From NCBI GenBank assembly GCA_022829145.1, contig CM040746.1, positions 17,671,290 to 17,735,289 on the forward strand: DNA of 64,000 nucleotides, read 5' to 3'. The DNA is from Albula goreensis (lineage: Eukaryota; Chordata; Actinopteri; Albuliformes; Albulidae). Of this stretch, positions 11,816 through 23,280 are shown piece by piece. Positions within the stretch are counted from its first letter, which is position 1, and each line of letters begins with the position of its first letter. The position numbers were made by a program, and so were the translations under genes. The notes under the pieces are model-generated. The model had not been told where the DNA came from. It searched no databases and was given only the letters and a program-made list of their open reading frames with translations.

Positions 11816-14730
11816 GACTCAAAAAATACATTTGTTTTTACATTTCTTTATACAGTTATTAATGCATTTCTTATTCATTACGCCAATTGGGGGGGTTGTC
11901 CTTCAAAATGTGTCATGGGGTCAACTTTTCACCTATTGGCTGACTGACATCAGTACAGAAATGACTCAGGTTTTTAGGCTCACATTCGCAACCTCAGTGT
12001 CTACAGCAGCCTGCGCACGTTTTACTAGAATCTTGCAGTTTTTTTTTTGATCTTTCCCTACCATCTTTTTTAGCTTTTGATAGTACTTAATGATTTTTAA
12101 AAAATGAGAAATTTTCACAGCAACATTTTTGTAGTTAAAATAAAAGTTTAGTGCTGCTTAATGTTAATTCTGGATAAGCACGGATGGAGCAGAGGATTTT
12201 TGAACCACTCTCGTGTTTCCCCTAGTACATCCTTCAACCAATCACAGAATGCAACAAGAATTCTTCTTCTTATTTTGTTTGTTTTTTGTTGGCAAACCAC
12301 CAAAATCGTGCAATAATAAGAATTCAATGCAGTCGCTGTATGCATATATAAATACATAAGTAAATGAATAGGTAAATACATGGTATTGTATGTCACAGTG
12401 TATTTTTTTAATTGATTTCATATGTCCTGACACATATTATGGGGATGCCTGCAGTGACCTAGAAGAGCTGTATGGTTTCAGTGATTTCCTGGGTCGTACT
12501 CAGCAGGACTTTTAGGTCAATAACAGGACATTGAGAAATGTGTTGAGCAATTGGCTGGTAGGTAGTATTCCGGTCAGGGCTCATGAATGCATAGTGAAGG
12601 AAGGGTTGGCCAGTGGTGGACTGCCAGGACAGGAACATGTGTGCTTGCACTCCTCCTGCTTAAGTTGAAGGATGTAAATTGAAGGACTGCAGGCGAAAAG
12701 AGGCTCGGCTCTAGATGAATATAAATGCTTGTTTGCATGCCTGCTGTAAGTGGTGGAGTTTATCACTAATGTAATTATGGCGGACTGACTTCTCTGAGAG
12801 CTCTTGCCTGATTGGCTGTCCCTTTCAGTTGCTGCAAACCCCCACTCCCCAGGGGGCCTGGGTGATGGAGTGACAGGCATGGTCTGTCTCTCAGGGAGTG
12901 ATGGCTGCCTCCGGCCTCCACATAGCGATTAGCCCATCTCCTAGACTTTGTTGGCAGTTGGTTGGGGGAAGGAGTAATTGCCTTTAGGGGGATGTGTAGA
13001 TGCACATGAACACGAGGTTACGGTTCTTCATCACTAACACACAGCATCCTCACTCTTTGCCATGTCTAAAGCTCTTTAGCTGATGTGGTGAGCTGTATGT
13101 GAAATCAGGTGTTGTGAATAAGCTCCATTAAATAGCACACCTCTCTCAGACACTCCCTGTCTGTGACCCAGATGCTTACCACGTGAGACCAACATGGCTG
13201 CCACAGCAGTCTGTACGAGGGCCTGTTTACATCCATAAGCCATTTTCTTGAGGGTGTTTTTTCCTGCCGATATTTTCTTCCCTTTTTCTCCCTGTCGGGT
13301 CTCAGGGGGCATTCCCCTAAAGGTTAACCAGTCTATTCTTAAGCTTTCACTGGAAGACAAATGACCATTCTCAACCCAGGGGTCCCCCTCACCTATTCCT
13401 GCCCTCCTCCCGCACCTCACCCTCCCCTCCCCAGTGCCACTGTTCCCCAGTCCAATACAGCACGAAAGAGAGAGAAGGGTTTAATGAAAAAAGATGCATG
13501 GAGTGAAATGTCTTGTTGAGTAAGCAGCTTCAACCTTTCTTCTCGAGTCAATCTACATCAGTGCCGACGATTGTGCCATTACAGTCCGGAACTCTGCATT
13601 CTGCCATTTCCCCGTTTAGCCATCTGCTCACACCCTGCCTCATCTCTGTCTTTATGGAATCCTTTCAACCATTCTTCCTTTCCATCCTGTTTTCCATCCC
13701 TCCGTCTCACCAGTGTATGTTCAGGGCAACGGGCACCCTTCGCTCACTCCCGTTAACGGTTCCTATCGTCTCAAAGTAAAATGGTGGCTCAGATGGGGAA
13801 AACACTGTCATGGCAGATTTGCAGAGTAGGAGGTGGATTGACAGAAACTGACAGAGCAGGACAGTAACCCAGGGGGAGGCACCAAGGGCACGTTTTGTGC
13901 TATTTTATCCGTACGGACTCTGACACCATGTGTCCAGATCCACCTACCCATAATGCACGCTGGCACAGGGTAAAAAATGTGGTGAAATTCAGTACAGAAG
14001 AAAAGGAACTTTGCATTTTATTTGATAAAAAGAATTACCAATGTTTTGGTTTTACATGCTTTAATAAGAGTATGGATGTTGTTGCCACTGCAGTTTAATC
14101 TCCCAGTAGCAATTAGCACCAAATGTGCGAACAGTGATGATTTCCAGTGCCGCATTTATACTGTTAAGAAAGACATAAATAATTATAAAGCTTCTAACCT
14201 TTCATATTCCCAAACATTTCAAAATGCATTTACTGGACCGTTTTGGGTTATTAATAAATTCTCTTTATTTAGTTTTCATACAATTAAAAATAAACAGATT
14301 ATTTTTTTTCAGTTGTGCCCAGAATATTATGTCAACATCTAAGCACAAATGTATGCACAATTCATAGTTCGTAATGTATCTGAACAACATCGGTTGATTC
14401 ATTAGAGTAGTTTCAAATCAAAGTCAATATTCATGCTTTTTGGCAAAAGAGTATTCTTGCAGTAACTCTAAAACACGTATCAGCAATGCATTATTTAAAA
14501 CACCTCCCCTTCTAGATAAGTTCATATTTATAAATTCTGATGTATTTAAAGGATGAGAATGAATGTTCAGTGAGATGTGCTGCAGCAGGATATATACTAT
14601 TATGGCAGCTGATTGAACCGAGGAGTTCAGATATTCTGTATTTAGGCTCATCGATAATCTTTCCAACATATGATCTTACCACAAGAGCACAGAATTAGAT
14701 GGATAGCCAATTTTCTTGGCAGAAAATAAC
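11816..14730. other. Non-coding interval after the L1 relic
   Basis: The first few hundred bases are AT-rich and could be unrecognised L1 5' sequence. The rest is mixed unique sequence with no gene signature. An element-like segment with a GGCAAACCACC word lies at about 12290-12305 but matches no family I know. Bases 14000-14340 are AT-rich. Confidence 0.5.
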
Positions 14731-14807
14731 TCATTTAGATACTCACTTCTAGGTAAAAGAATAAACATCAAGTTTATTCTTTTACCTTGAAGTGAGTATC
14801 TAAATGA
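14731..14807. repeat. Near-perfect 36-bp inverted repeat (hairpin)
   Basis: The left arm (14731-14766) and right arm (14772-14807) are reverse complements at 35 of 36 positions, separated by only 5 bases (ATCAA). The single mismatch is in the CCTAGAAG/CCTTGAAG part of the arm. RNA from either strand would fold into one long stem. It is too tightly closed for a typical animal microRNA precursor. A palindromic MITE-like remnant, a recent inverted duplication or an assembly fold-back are the main alternatives. Confidence 0.95.
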
Positions 14808-15928
14808 ATTGCATGTCTGTACTGTTGCATTGAAAGCACACTCTGCATTTATGCTACTAACCTGGTAAAGGGGCCAGAATCATTTAAAGCGTGGGACCTA
14901 TACTGAGGTTTTACTGAGGGTCTTTCAGATCACCACTAAATGTTAACAGCTCCATTTAGGGAATTATGAATTAGTGCTAAATCTTTCATCAGAATTCAAA
15001 AGAAATGTTCATGGCTGTATTTAAAAAATCTGTTATCCCTTGATGTATGTAGTGATAAACATAACTGATTGTAATTCCATCTGTGGGTTTGAAATTATGA
15101 ATTAAGCATTTGCTTTTTGTTAAAAATTTGTTTTGTGCATTTTTTTTTTTTTTTAGTGTTTCTTCTGTATGGTATTTAAAGTTGGATTATTGTTGGCAAG
15201 CATTTTTCCCTTCAATAGTCCATAAATCAAAAAAGCAGAGCAAACACTGACCCAGTTTATTAGTGTTATATTTTATTAGGGGGCATACTCAGTTGTAGGT
15301 TTGCCCTCAAACTTTGACTGCTATGTGTAGGTAATATAATATAGACATTATATAAATGCTAACTGTAAGTGTTGCTTCTATTATTGTTGTTGCAAAATGT
15401 GTATGGGTCTGTTTGGCTCTATATTCATCTGTAATGTTTTGCACACTGTGCCAGAAATCACACTTTCTTAAGTTTGTTGTTAATGTTTTAAGGACTAACT
15501 GTAAAACTGGGAGATTGAATGGCCCAAATAGCTATCATATGCACTTCACATTGCCATATCATCTCTGAATTTGATCTCGGGATAAAAAAGCAATAGCGTC
15601 TTTGAAAGTGTGTAATTGGACTCTCGGCACTCTATGTACAGGAGCTAAATGGCCATGCAGTAAGAGTAGAGAGAGACACAAGGGCACTCTGCAGTGACAG
15701 AGAGACCATCTCTGTTAGTCTGATAAATATAGCAAAAGCGTGCAGCTAGCTCCGGGTGTGGCCCTCTGGACACTCCTGTTAAATATAGGCCAGAGCCTCG
15801 TCCAGAACTTTGGGGGGCGGGTGCAGGATATGGTCCCCACAGAGGTGACATCATTCTCCATGTGGTCACTTGGAGTCTGGCCCTCCAGTGGGCACAAAAC
15901 TGTCGGAGGGACCGTTGGGTTCACCCTT
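14808..15928. other. AT-rich non-coding interval
   Basis: Largely AT-rich sequence with a poly-T run at about 15141-15156. No exon, RNA gene or transposon domain is recognised. Confidence 0.5.
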
Positions 15929-16262
15929 ATGAATAGCCTAAAAACTGGGTTTGCCTAACTGGGCTTTGACATAACCTAAGCCCTGGGGCACTATGGCCTG
16001 GCTTTCGCATAGTCTTAATACTTTTTTTCTTACTGGGCTTACTGCGTTTTTCTCTTACTGAGCTTTAGTATAGCCTAAACACTGGATACTTGTTTCTTAA
16101 TGGGCTTCAGAATAGCTTAGGATTTAGTGTAACTGTTTTCGGTATACTCTAAATGCTGAATTATGTCTAACTGGGCTTCAGAATAGCCCAAATTATCCAG
16201 CTGCACAGAGCCAAATATTTTTTTTTTCGGCTCAGCTCTGTGTAACTGAGCTTCAGAATGAC
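15929..16262 (+). repeat. Degenerate tandem repeat, core AACTGGGCTTCAGAATAGCC
   Basis: The words (T)AACTGGGCTT or TTACTGAGCTT, followed by (C/T)AGAATAGCC(T/C)A or a similar word, recur at about 15954, 16031, 16056, 16098, 16170 and 16242, with weaker copies near 15929 and 15998. Spacing varies from about 25 to 72 bases. It looks like an old, eroded minisatellite. No function is evident. Confidence 0.7.
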
Positions 16263-16768
16263 TTGGCTGTCCCACAGCCGGACAGCATGGTGTGATGGCT
16301 GGGTGCAGTAATGCACTGGGTCTGGAAGGAGACATTTGCCCCACTGTGAGGTTATCATAAAAAGAGCAGAAGCCACAGATGGGATTCACCTCTGGTATTC
16401 CTCCTTTCATAGGGAATAGATGAGATTGATGTCATTTAGTCTCTGTTTTCATTGCCCTCTGATTCACTTTTTCCATATTTGTTCACCGCCTGGGAGAAAA
16501 AAAAATATCTGACAAATTCCCGTGTTATCTTTGTAAAGAGAAATGATTAGCTGTTTATTATTTTCATTTAGCAGGTTTTTTTGCCCTTGCAAAATGAAAG
16601 TGTTAATCTGCCCTTATGACTGGACGCATAAAAGCTGTAAATCTGGATTTAAACCTGACATTTTACATATTTGCTTCAGTAGCGGCATTCTCTTCTTCCT
16701 CCCGCTCACTCCCCCTCCTCTCTCTTTGATGAACACGCCTTGTCACATTCAGATGGTGTTTCCTCCAT
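16263..16768. other. Non-coding interval upstream of the candidate promoter
   Basis: Unique sequence with no gene. It may include distal promoter DNA for the CpG-rich block further right. No strong motif cluster stands out. Confidence 0.45.
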
Positions 16769-16862
16769 CCATCCCTCTCTCTCTCTCTCTCGCTCCCTCA
16801 CTCTCTCTCTCCTCCCCTCTCTCCCCCCTCCCTCCTCCCCTCTCTCTCTCTCTCTCTCCCAT
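16769..16862. repeat. Pyrimidine-rich (CT)n tract
   Basis: About 94 bases of nearly pure C and T, made of CTCTCT, CCCTC and CCTCCC words. A less pure C/T-rich stretch continues around 16999-17100. Such tracts are common just upstream of vertebrate first exons but are not specific to them. Confidence 0.9.
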
Positions 16863-17179
16863 CTCGGTGCGGCTGTAGTCAGAGTGTACAGGCTCTCCTC
16901 AGAGCACCAGCCATGTGCAGATGAGAGATGGAGAAACCAGCTCTCCTCCTCTCTCCACTCTCCGCAAGAAGCTGAAAGGATCTCTTTCATTCCCAGCATC
17001 TATCCCCCCTTTTCTTCTGCTCTCTTCTTCTCCTCTTTCACCCCCTCTCTCTCTTTTCCCCCAACCACCCCTGCCCCCCCTCCTCAATCCCGGTTCACCC
17101 CCTCGGCTACGGACTAAAGGCGAAAGGAGGAGAATAGAAGGGTCAGAACAAAAGCGCTCCTGATTTACTTGAACTTGAC

Positions 17180-17520
17180 TGGAAGAGCGCAGCAGAGGGG
17201 CTCACCGTTCTGTGCCCCCACTTCTCTCCGTCCCCCTTTTTTTTGTGCGTCCACGGTTCTCTGCGGCGGCATCCCGCCCCCTGGCCCCCGGCTCCCCCCG
17301 CCCCCCTTCGCGGCCCCCCACCCAGCTCGTGTGCCCCACTGAAGGATTGCGTCTGGCGAACCCCGAGCGTGCGGCCAACACGGCCAGTCGCAGGAGAGCG
17401 ATGCATCACACAGGCAGCGGCAGAGAGAAGACGCTCTCTCACCAGCCAGGTAAGGCTCAGGCTCGCCTCCCGCTCCCCGCGAGGAGGAGCGGCGCAAAGC
17501 GTCTGGAGACTGACAGAGAG
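17180..17520 (+). promoter_or_regulatory. CpG-rich block, candidate promoter and 5' UTR
   Basis: Roughly two dozen CpGs occur in about 320 bases, far above the rest of the window. Words such as GCGGCGGC, CCTTCGCGGCC and GCGTGCGGCC are intact, which suggests the block is unmethylated in the germ line. It has no clear TATA box, sits just downstream of pyrimidine tracts, and contains a start codon followed by a consensus splice donor (separate entry). Upstream ATGs with short frames (for example at 16912) would lie in a 5' leader if transcription starts further left. The transcription start cannot be fixed from sequence. Confidence 0.45.
17401..17449 (+). CDS. Candidate first coding exon (partial)
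   Basis: An ATG at 17401, with G at -3, opens 16 codons (MHHTGSGREKTLSHQP) plus one base. The exon would end at 17449 with the strong donor CCAG|GTAAGG, giving phase 1. It lies inside the CpG-rich block. The peptide has no domain or signal sequence I recognise, and no following exon is found in the window, so the gene cannot be named. The exon could also be entirely 5' untranslated. Confidence is modest. Confidence 0.28.
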
Positions 17521-19502
17521 AGTGCACTCTTGTGTTTGTGCGTGCATGTGCGTGGGTGTGTGCATCTTTGGCGGGCGAGGGGGAGCTCTTCAAGGACCTT
17601 GTTTGAAGAGATTATTGGCAACAACAAAAAAACTCAAGACAATGAAGACTCAGCTGTGCATAGAAACAGTGATCAGTGAGGATAATTCAGTGTGCGTCTC
17701 TCATAATGTATAGCGTGTATGCATGTGATCATAGAGCACTGCCTCAGGTTAACAGAGGCATTTGAAATTGATCTTGATTGACAGTAATGACTCCAACTCT
17801 GACAGCATGCTGACAGCTTAAGACAGATGTGCAGAGCCCTGCTTTTCTCAACCCAGTGATTTCTAAATCCACCTATAGATGACTATTTCCATAGCTGCGA
17901 TTTAAATTGCTAATCCCTTTCAATGAGTTTGTTAGACAACGCATGTACAATTTCATGGTGAATGGGTAAACACATTGTTTGTGGACTGGTCAGCAAAAGG
18001 CACTATTTTATTCATTCTGGAAAAGCATTGCACTCACCTGTCCGAAGACTATAACCAGTCATGTGCCCCAGTGTTCTTAAGTGAAGGTGCCCAATGAGCA
18101 GTGTCACCTGTGTAGGAACAATGGCACAAATCTGCATTTCCCCTTGCCTCACTCCTCCTGAGGATGGGCACGTGTATGTTAGCTGTGTGCAGTCGGTGTA
18201 GCCCCTTCTCTTTCTCTGTGACTCTGGAGCACTTGTGTTAGGGGCGTGAGAGCAGTGACAGGAGCAGAGGTCTGTCTGTGAAGCAGGAGGTCAGAACTGA
18301 TGTCCGTTTTCAATGCTCAGAAAAGCTCTGTACAGCACAGTAATACATGTACTACAATTGTTATTATTATTATTATTGTCATTATTATTATTATTTTGGC
18401 AGAAGCATTATGTCCGTCATCACTGAATGTTATCATCATTGTCATTTTTTTTTTCTGGATTGTCTCGTGTTTAGAAAAACAATATCACGTGTGACGTTGA
18501 TTATTTTTGATTTGTCTATTGGGCCTGTCGCTTGGTGACATAAACACAAAAGAAGTGAGGGAATTATTTGTTGTTTTCTTGAACAGAATACCCCCGCCCT
18601 ACTTTACCTGCATGGACAGCATGTTGGGAAGGCTGCTCGATTACAGGCGCTATAAGAGCGGAGCGTGGATACTGACATTGATTTATCCGGAATTAGAAGG
18701 CAGCGCTTAACCTCGGGGTGCTGGGAGTGACTGCGGCATTGTGGGGGATACTTGCCGTGTGGGAGCAGGGAGAAGGTCGTAGGCTGGGGGGTGGGGGAGA
18801 AGTGTGAGGACAGGCTGTGTAACAGGGGGAACAGCCACCACATCGGCAGTGACACACACCACGGTACAAGAGTCCCAGATGGTGCATTAGTGAGAGGCAG
18901 TATGGACCGCAAGCCACCACATTACAATAGCAAATTGCTACGGTAGGTGATATTGAAAATCCATATTAAACCAGACCATTTGTTTAGTTCAGCCCTGGTG
19001 TATCTCAAATAATGTCTCTCTCCCTCTCAAATATTCAGACACATGCACACATTCTTTGTTTCTCTCCTCATCCTTATTCTCAGTGCTGTGTGCATCCATT
19101 AACTCAGTGTGGACAGAGGCAGAGGAGTTAAACCCACAGGGACCCGGGGCTGAAATAAAGAGGAGAAATGACATGAAATGAAAGGGGCTCAGTCCGGCTG
19201 TCACTCCCACCCTCATTCGCAGCCTCATCCCAATAAATCCCTTTCATATTTCTGTGAGGCCGGCCAGTCATTAGCTATTCAGCAGACGCAGGCAAGGGCA
19301 GGAAGGGCACCTCATTGTGCCCACTTTATTTCCCCTTTCTTCCGAACGCTGTCTTCAGGAGGATAGCAGACTCTTATGCACGGATACACGCACCTTATCC
19401 CACCGGCACATATGTTCAGACACACACACTCTTATGCCCATACATCCTTAGTCATGCATACACCTGCTTTCACACTGTTAAACACTTTCAAACCCAAATA
19501 CA
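17450..19502. other. Intron-like sequence after the candidate first exon
   Basis: Non-coding. The first 100 bases remain GC- and CpG-rich. A (TTA)n microsatellite is listed separately. A CpG-retaining stretch at about 18620-18720 (GCGCTATAAGAGCGGAGCG) could be regulatory, but nothing decisive is visible. Confidence 0.45.
18359..18396. repeat. (TTA)n trinucleotide microsatellite
   Basis: About twelve TTA/ATT units, interrupted once by GTC. Confidence 0.9.
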
Positions 19503-19696
19503 CTCTCATGCACATATGCACACACACAGGTACACATACACACAATACACACATATGCACGCACACACACACATCAATATCCATATACACAATAAAAACA
19601 CACATACTTATATTCAAAACACACATTATATATATTTTCATACCAAAACATTCTCACAAATTTACACATAAAACCAAAAAACAAACAAGAACATTA

Positions 19697-19733
<37 letters not shown>
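19503..19733. repeat. CA-rich low-complexity tract ending in a pure (CA)15
   Basis: CACA words interrupted by TA, GC and AT steps run from about 19503. The end (19704-19733) is an uninterrupted (CA) run of about 15 units preceded by GCGC. The open frames across it are repeat translations. Confidence 0.93.
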
Positions 19734-19737
<4 letters not shown>

Positions 19738-20539
19738 TTTGTGCTTGTGAAGGCCTGGCCAGGCAACTCTTCATTGTAAGGAGCTGCTGATTGTACAGGT
19801 CCAGCCCTTGGCAGTGCCCTGTGAAAGTGTATGAGGCAAAGCTCATCTCAGCCCAGAAAAGAGGACAGCATTCCCAGCATAGGCACGTGGCCTCCCACCC
19901 CCAGACCCCGCTCTGCCAGCTGCAGCCACGTTGGGGTGGCGGGGGTCAGGTCGGACAGGTGTACGTGTCATCTTTTCCAGAGAGCAGAGCTCTTTCCACA
20001 GGTCACCCAGCAGAGGGCAAAAAAGACAGGGGGAGAGGAGAACAGGCGGCAAACCCGATCTCATAAGCTCTTAAAATCAGAGCTGCAAGGAGCCTTGTTC
20101 AGAACCCCTAACCTACAAGGCAGATTGCAGGGAGAAGATGTCTGGCTAGAAACGGAAAAGGTGGCTGTGAAGAGTTAAGATCAGCAGACTCGGGGGAGAG
20201 GGTGGGGATGCAGGATCGAATCCCACGCGAGTGTCCACCGCGAGCGTACCCTAGAGCCACGCACTCCAGCACAGCCACCGCGACTGAGATCCCCCTCTCT
20301 AAGTGGATTAAAGAACACGGAAGGTGTATCCCCTTCATTCAAGTCACCCAATATCACATTATCCGTCTGCTGAGCAAAAGGATAATGCAATATGTGATGT
20401 AAGAGGAAGAAGGACCCGGCCTGCGGGGTTTTGTTCCACTGTTGGCAAGGTCATTTGGGTTGGGCAGAGGGTCCGCCTGCCGTTAGGGGAGCATGTACTG
20501 CTTTTTAAACCCCTCGTGACCGAGGCAGTCACCTGACAT

Positions 20540-20790
20540 TTAAAATAGCGGGGGCGGGGATAACACATTAATCGCAGCTGTTTACTGCGATCGGCAGGAC
20601 CCCTTTGTGACGACGCAACCCGATTACAGTCACTCCTGCATCCTTGGTGGATTTGACAGAGAGAGATTTTAATTGAAAATATGGATTCCATTAACCCTGC
20701 AGCCCAGGGCTCCTCATTAGCATCTCATTAGAGGAGAAGGGAATTAAAGAAGGGGAAGATATTCCATTATTGTTTGAAATAGGTGATGAT
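20540..20790. promoter_or_regulatory. Candidate regulatory block (E-box and homeodomain motifs)
   Basis: Contains a GC box (GGGGGCGGGG, about 20550), an ATTAATC site, a CAGCTG E-box (20575-20580) and TTTTAATTGAAAAT (20667-20680). Two TCATTAG sites lie at 20714 and 20725. CpGs are retained (GCGATCGG, GACGACGC). Motif density is above the surroundings; conservation is untested. Confidence 0.3.
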
Positions 20791-21100
20791 TTATCATTTA
20801 TAAGGTCCAAAGTGTAACTGTAATTTTTCTCTTCAGTGCTGGCTTAGTGCACAATGCAGACACAGGATGAGTAACTGTTGATAAAGAGAAGGTACCGGAG
20901 AGCGAGCCAGAGACACACACATGCTTACCTGTGTCTCATTATTAAGAGAGTGGTGGACTTAGCGAACCAGCACTGAGTGATACAGTAGGCCCTGGGATAT
21001 GGATCACAGGGCTGCCTCAGGCCAGGGGTAAACAACACCTACAAACTAACTGTGGCTGGGGGAAGGGGGAAAGTGGCAGAATCAGGCTTTCAGCTAATGG

Positions 21101-21195
21101 CCAATGAGAGGAGAGCACAAATCACCTCTCATCTGGCAAAAAAGCCAATAGGAGAACGGCTCAGGTTTGCTCGCCAGGTAACAGAAGCCACCAAT
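21101..21195 (+). promoter_or_regulatory. Three evenly spaced CCAAT boxes
   Basis: CCAAT occurs on the plus strand at 21101, 21145 and 21191, at intervals of 44 and 46 bases, in contexts GGCCAATGAG, AGCCAATAGG and ACCAATCACT. The first two fit the NF-Y preference well. Regular same-strand spacing is typical of NF-Y-dependent promoters or repeat-derived promoters. No exon or CpG block lies beside them. Confidence 0.3.
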
Positions 21196-23136
21196 CACTG
21201 TGAGAAATACAGTGAGGAGAGGGAAGGAATAATAATTGTGCAACTGGGGTTATATTAATGTCTCATGTTTGTCTGTCCTACAGCATTTGCTCACAATGCA
21301 GTGAAATAACCAGAACATTTGGCACTGGGCTGAAAGCTCATTGTAACATTATGTGTACAAATTCACTAACACTTTACTGTATTTGAAGTATAAAATTAGA
21401 AATACTTGTAAGAGTTATTTCCACTTTATGTATTTTTATGCAGTCAGTTTGTATTTCTCCAGTCTTTCTGTATGACTGCATGAAACACAAGCCACAAGCC
21501 AAGTATCTTTTCACTCTGAGCCAGGCACTAGTCCCCCCTGCTGGATGCTGATGGTAGTGTACACCATACAACAGTACAGGGTTTAGAGAATGGAACTGGT
21601 TGACATTTGACAGAGGTTGTACAATCTGGTAATAGCTTTCTCATATTTTAGGATTAAAGCAGCTTTTATCATAAATAAATGATTGCACAATGTTTTGGAA
21701 AATATTTGTTTGGTCCTGTACAGTAGCATGGTTGAGCTGTTGCATTCTGTACATTAGACTTATTTTTTGATAAGTACTGACATTACTTCAAAATTGGTTT
21801 TTGCCCTCCAGGAATTTGACAGTCTGTCAACTCTCTCTCCTGTGGTGGTGGAATTTTTGTCATTTTCATAATATTTTTAGGTTATTCTTACACATTTGTT
21901 TAAATCCAGCATACATATTTTCCAGGCTCTTGCAGTTATGATGTGATCGTAGCTGCTGTAGGATAGGTTAAAATCTCACACTGGGGTTTGGAATTTCATT
22001 CAGAAGATGGAATTCACCCTCCAACGTATTCATTTGTTTCTGCAGCTCATTTGCAAGGGCAGGGCATGCTCAATCACTGTGAAAGCATTGCTTTTCTGTG
22101 CCAGAGAGGCACATTATGAATTTCAGCCTTTTTTTCCTGCCGTTGTCCTCTCACAAGGTCAGCATGGGATGAACTCAGCCCTCCGCGTCCCCTCCTGGGG
22201 TGTCGGCTGAGACCGAGGGGCGTCTGTGCTATAATCAGACTGTCTTACCAGTCTCCCATCAGTGCAGAGGGGCTCTAGGATGGAGAATAACCCCCCCCCC
22301 ACCCCACCCGATCTAAAAGCAGTTTGGATCAGTGTCAGGCAGACACACTACAAAATTAAGTACAGCTGTCAATGGCCTCTTACTGAATGGATGTGGTGGT
22401 CAAAAATGCGATAACCCTCACAAAGTTGATTTTTGGAGAGATGAAAGCCATGACCATGAAAGACTGATTGAATACTGAGAAAAGTCCAGGTTATTTGATT
22501 GCTTTTCCAGTTCTCTCACACTAACGCAATGACAGCGTTCTAGAGGATCATTGTGTTTTGTACTGCATCATGAATTTAGAGTTTAATGCTTTTCTGGGAC
22601 ACTTTGATGATTTGTTGGCTTGTTGAATTTCCTCTAATGTCATGATGGCTGAGTTTCTCGTGCGAGTGGAGTCTCTCGGCGCGGTCTGCATTGGCCTCTC
22701 TGCCATTCCATGGCGTCAGTCACACTGGAGGAGTGATTTCTCACAGCATTTATCATCGCTCCCTGTTTGACCGCTTCTATTTCAGAGGTCTGCCAGGCCA
22801 TCGGAAAACAGCCTTTTGGGTTTGAGCAGGAAACATGATTTGGACTTAAGTTCCACTTTGCGTTGTGGAGCAGGGGAGGACTCCACAGCAGCATAGGGAA
22901 CGGTGCTGTTTCCAGCTGCTGCTCTTCTGCCTTTTGCAAAGGAGAAATGCATGCTTAGACCCAGGCTTCTCATCTTTAACAGACAGACAAACAGACAGGT
23001 AGACAGGAACCTTCCTTCACAGGCAAGTGTTTGTTCTTATAACAACCAAAATAAAGCAAAGTACCCACTCAGTCCATGTTGTGTGTGCTGTATGCACATA
23101 TACTGTACCAGATCCCAGTACTGTTCAGGCTTAGGG

Positions 23137-23280
23137 AGACCCGGTGGCTCATGTGGGTCTCTCTCAACCAGGAACCGCAGCTACCAGCTGTCTGCTCACA
23201 GGGCTTTCCCGAAGGGCACAGCTGCAAAGTGCAAGGATTTGAACCGGCAAGACCCCATCTCTGCAGGTCCAGGTGATTTG
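23137..23280 (+). mobile_element. Possible tRNA-derived SINE fragment
   Basis: GGTGGCTCATGTGGGT at about 23140 resembles the A-box head of fish tRNA-derived SINEs, and GGATTTGAACCGGC at about 23236 resembles a B box. The spacing between them, about 90 bases, is longer than normal, so an insertion or a chance match is possible. No tail or target duplication was identified. Confidence 0.35.

Larger units (their letters stand above)
19734..23136. other. Non-coding interval with scattered regulatory-like blocks
   Basis: No gene is recognised. It contains the homeodomain/E-box block and the CCAAT triplet listed separately, and a run of ten C followed by ACCCCACCC at about 22291-22310. An open frame at 22903-23343 shows no domain and no coding signature. 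Confidence 0.5.

Noticed and set aside
13090-13115. Resemblance to a miR-138-type sequence (GGTGTTGTGAAT)
   Set aside because: Only about a dozen bases match and the flanks do not fold into a precursor-like hairpin.
17143-17593. 140-142-codon minus-strand frames over the CpG-rich block
   Set aside because: GC-rich DNA lacks stops in several frames at once. Both strands are open together, so length is not evidence of coding.
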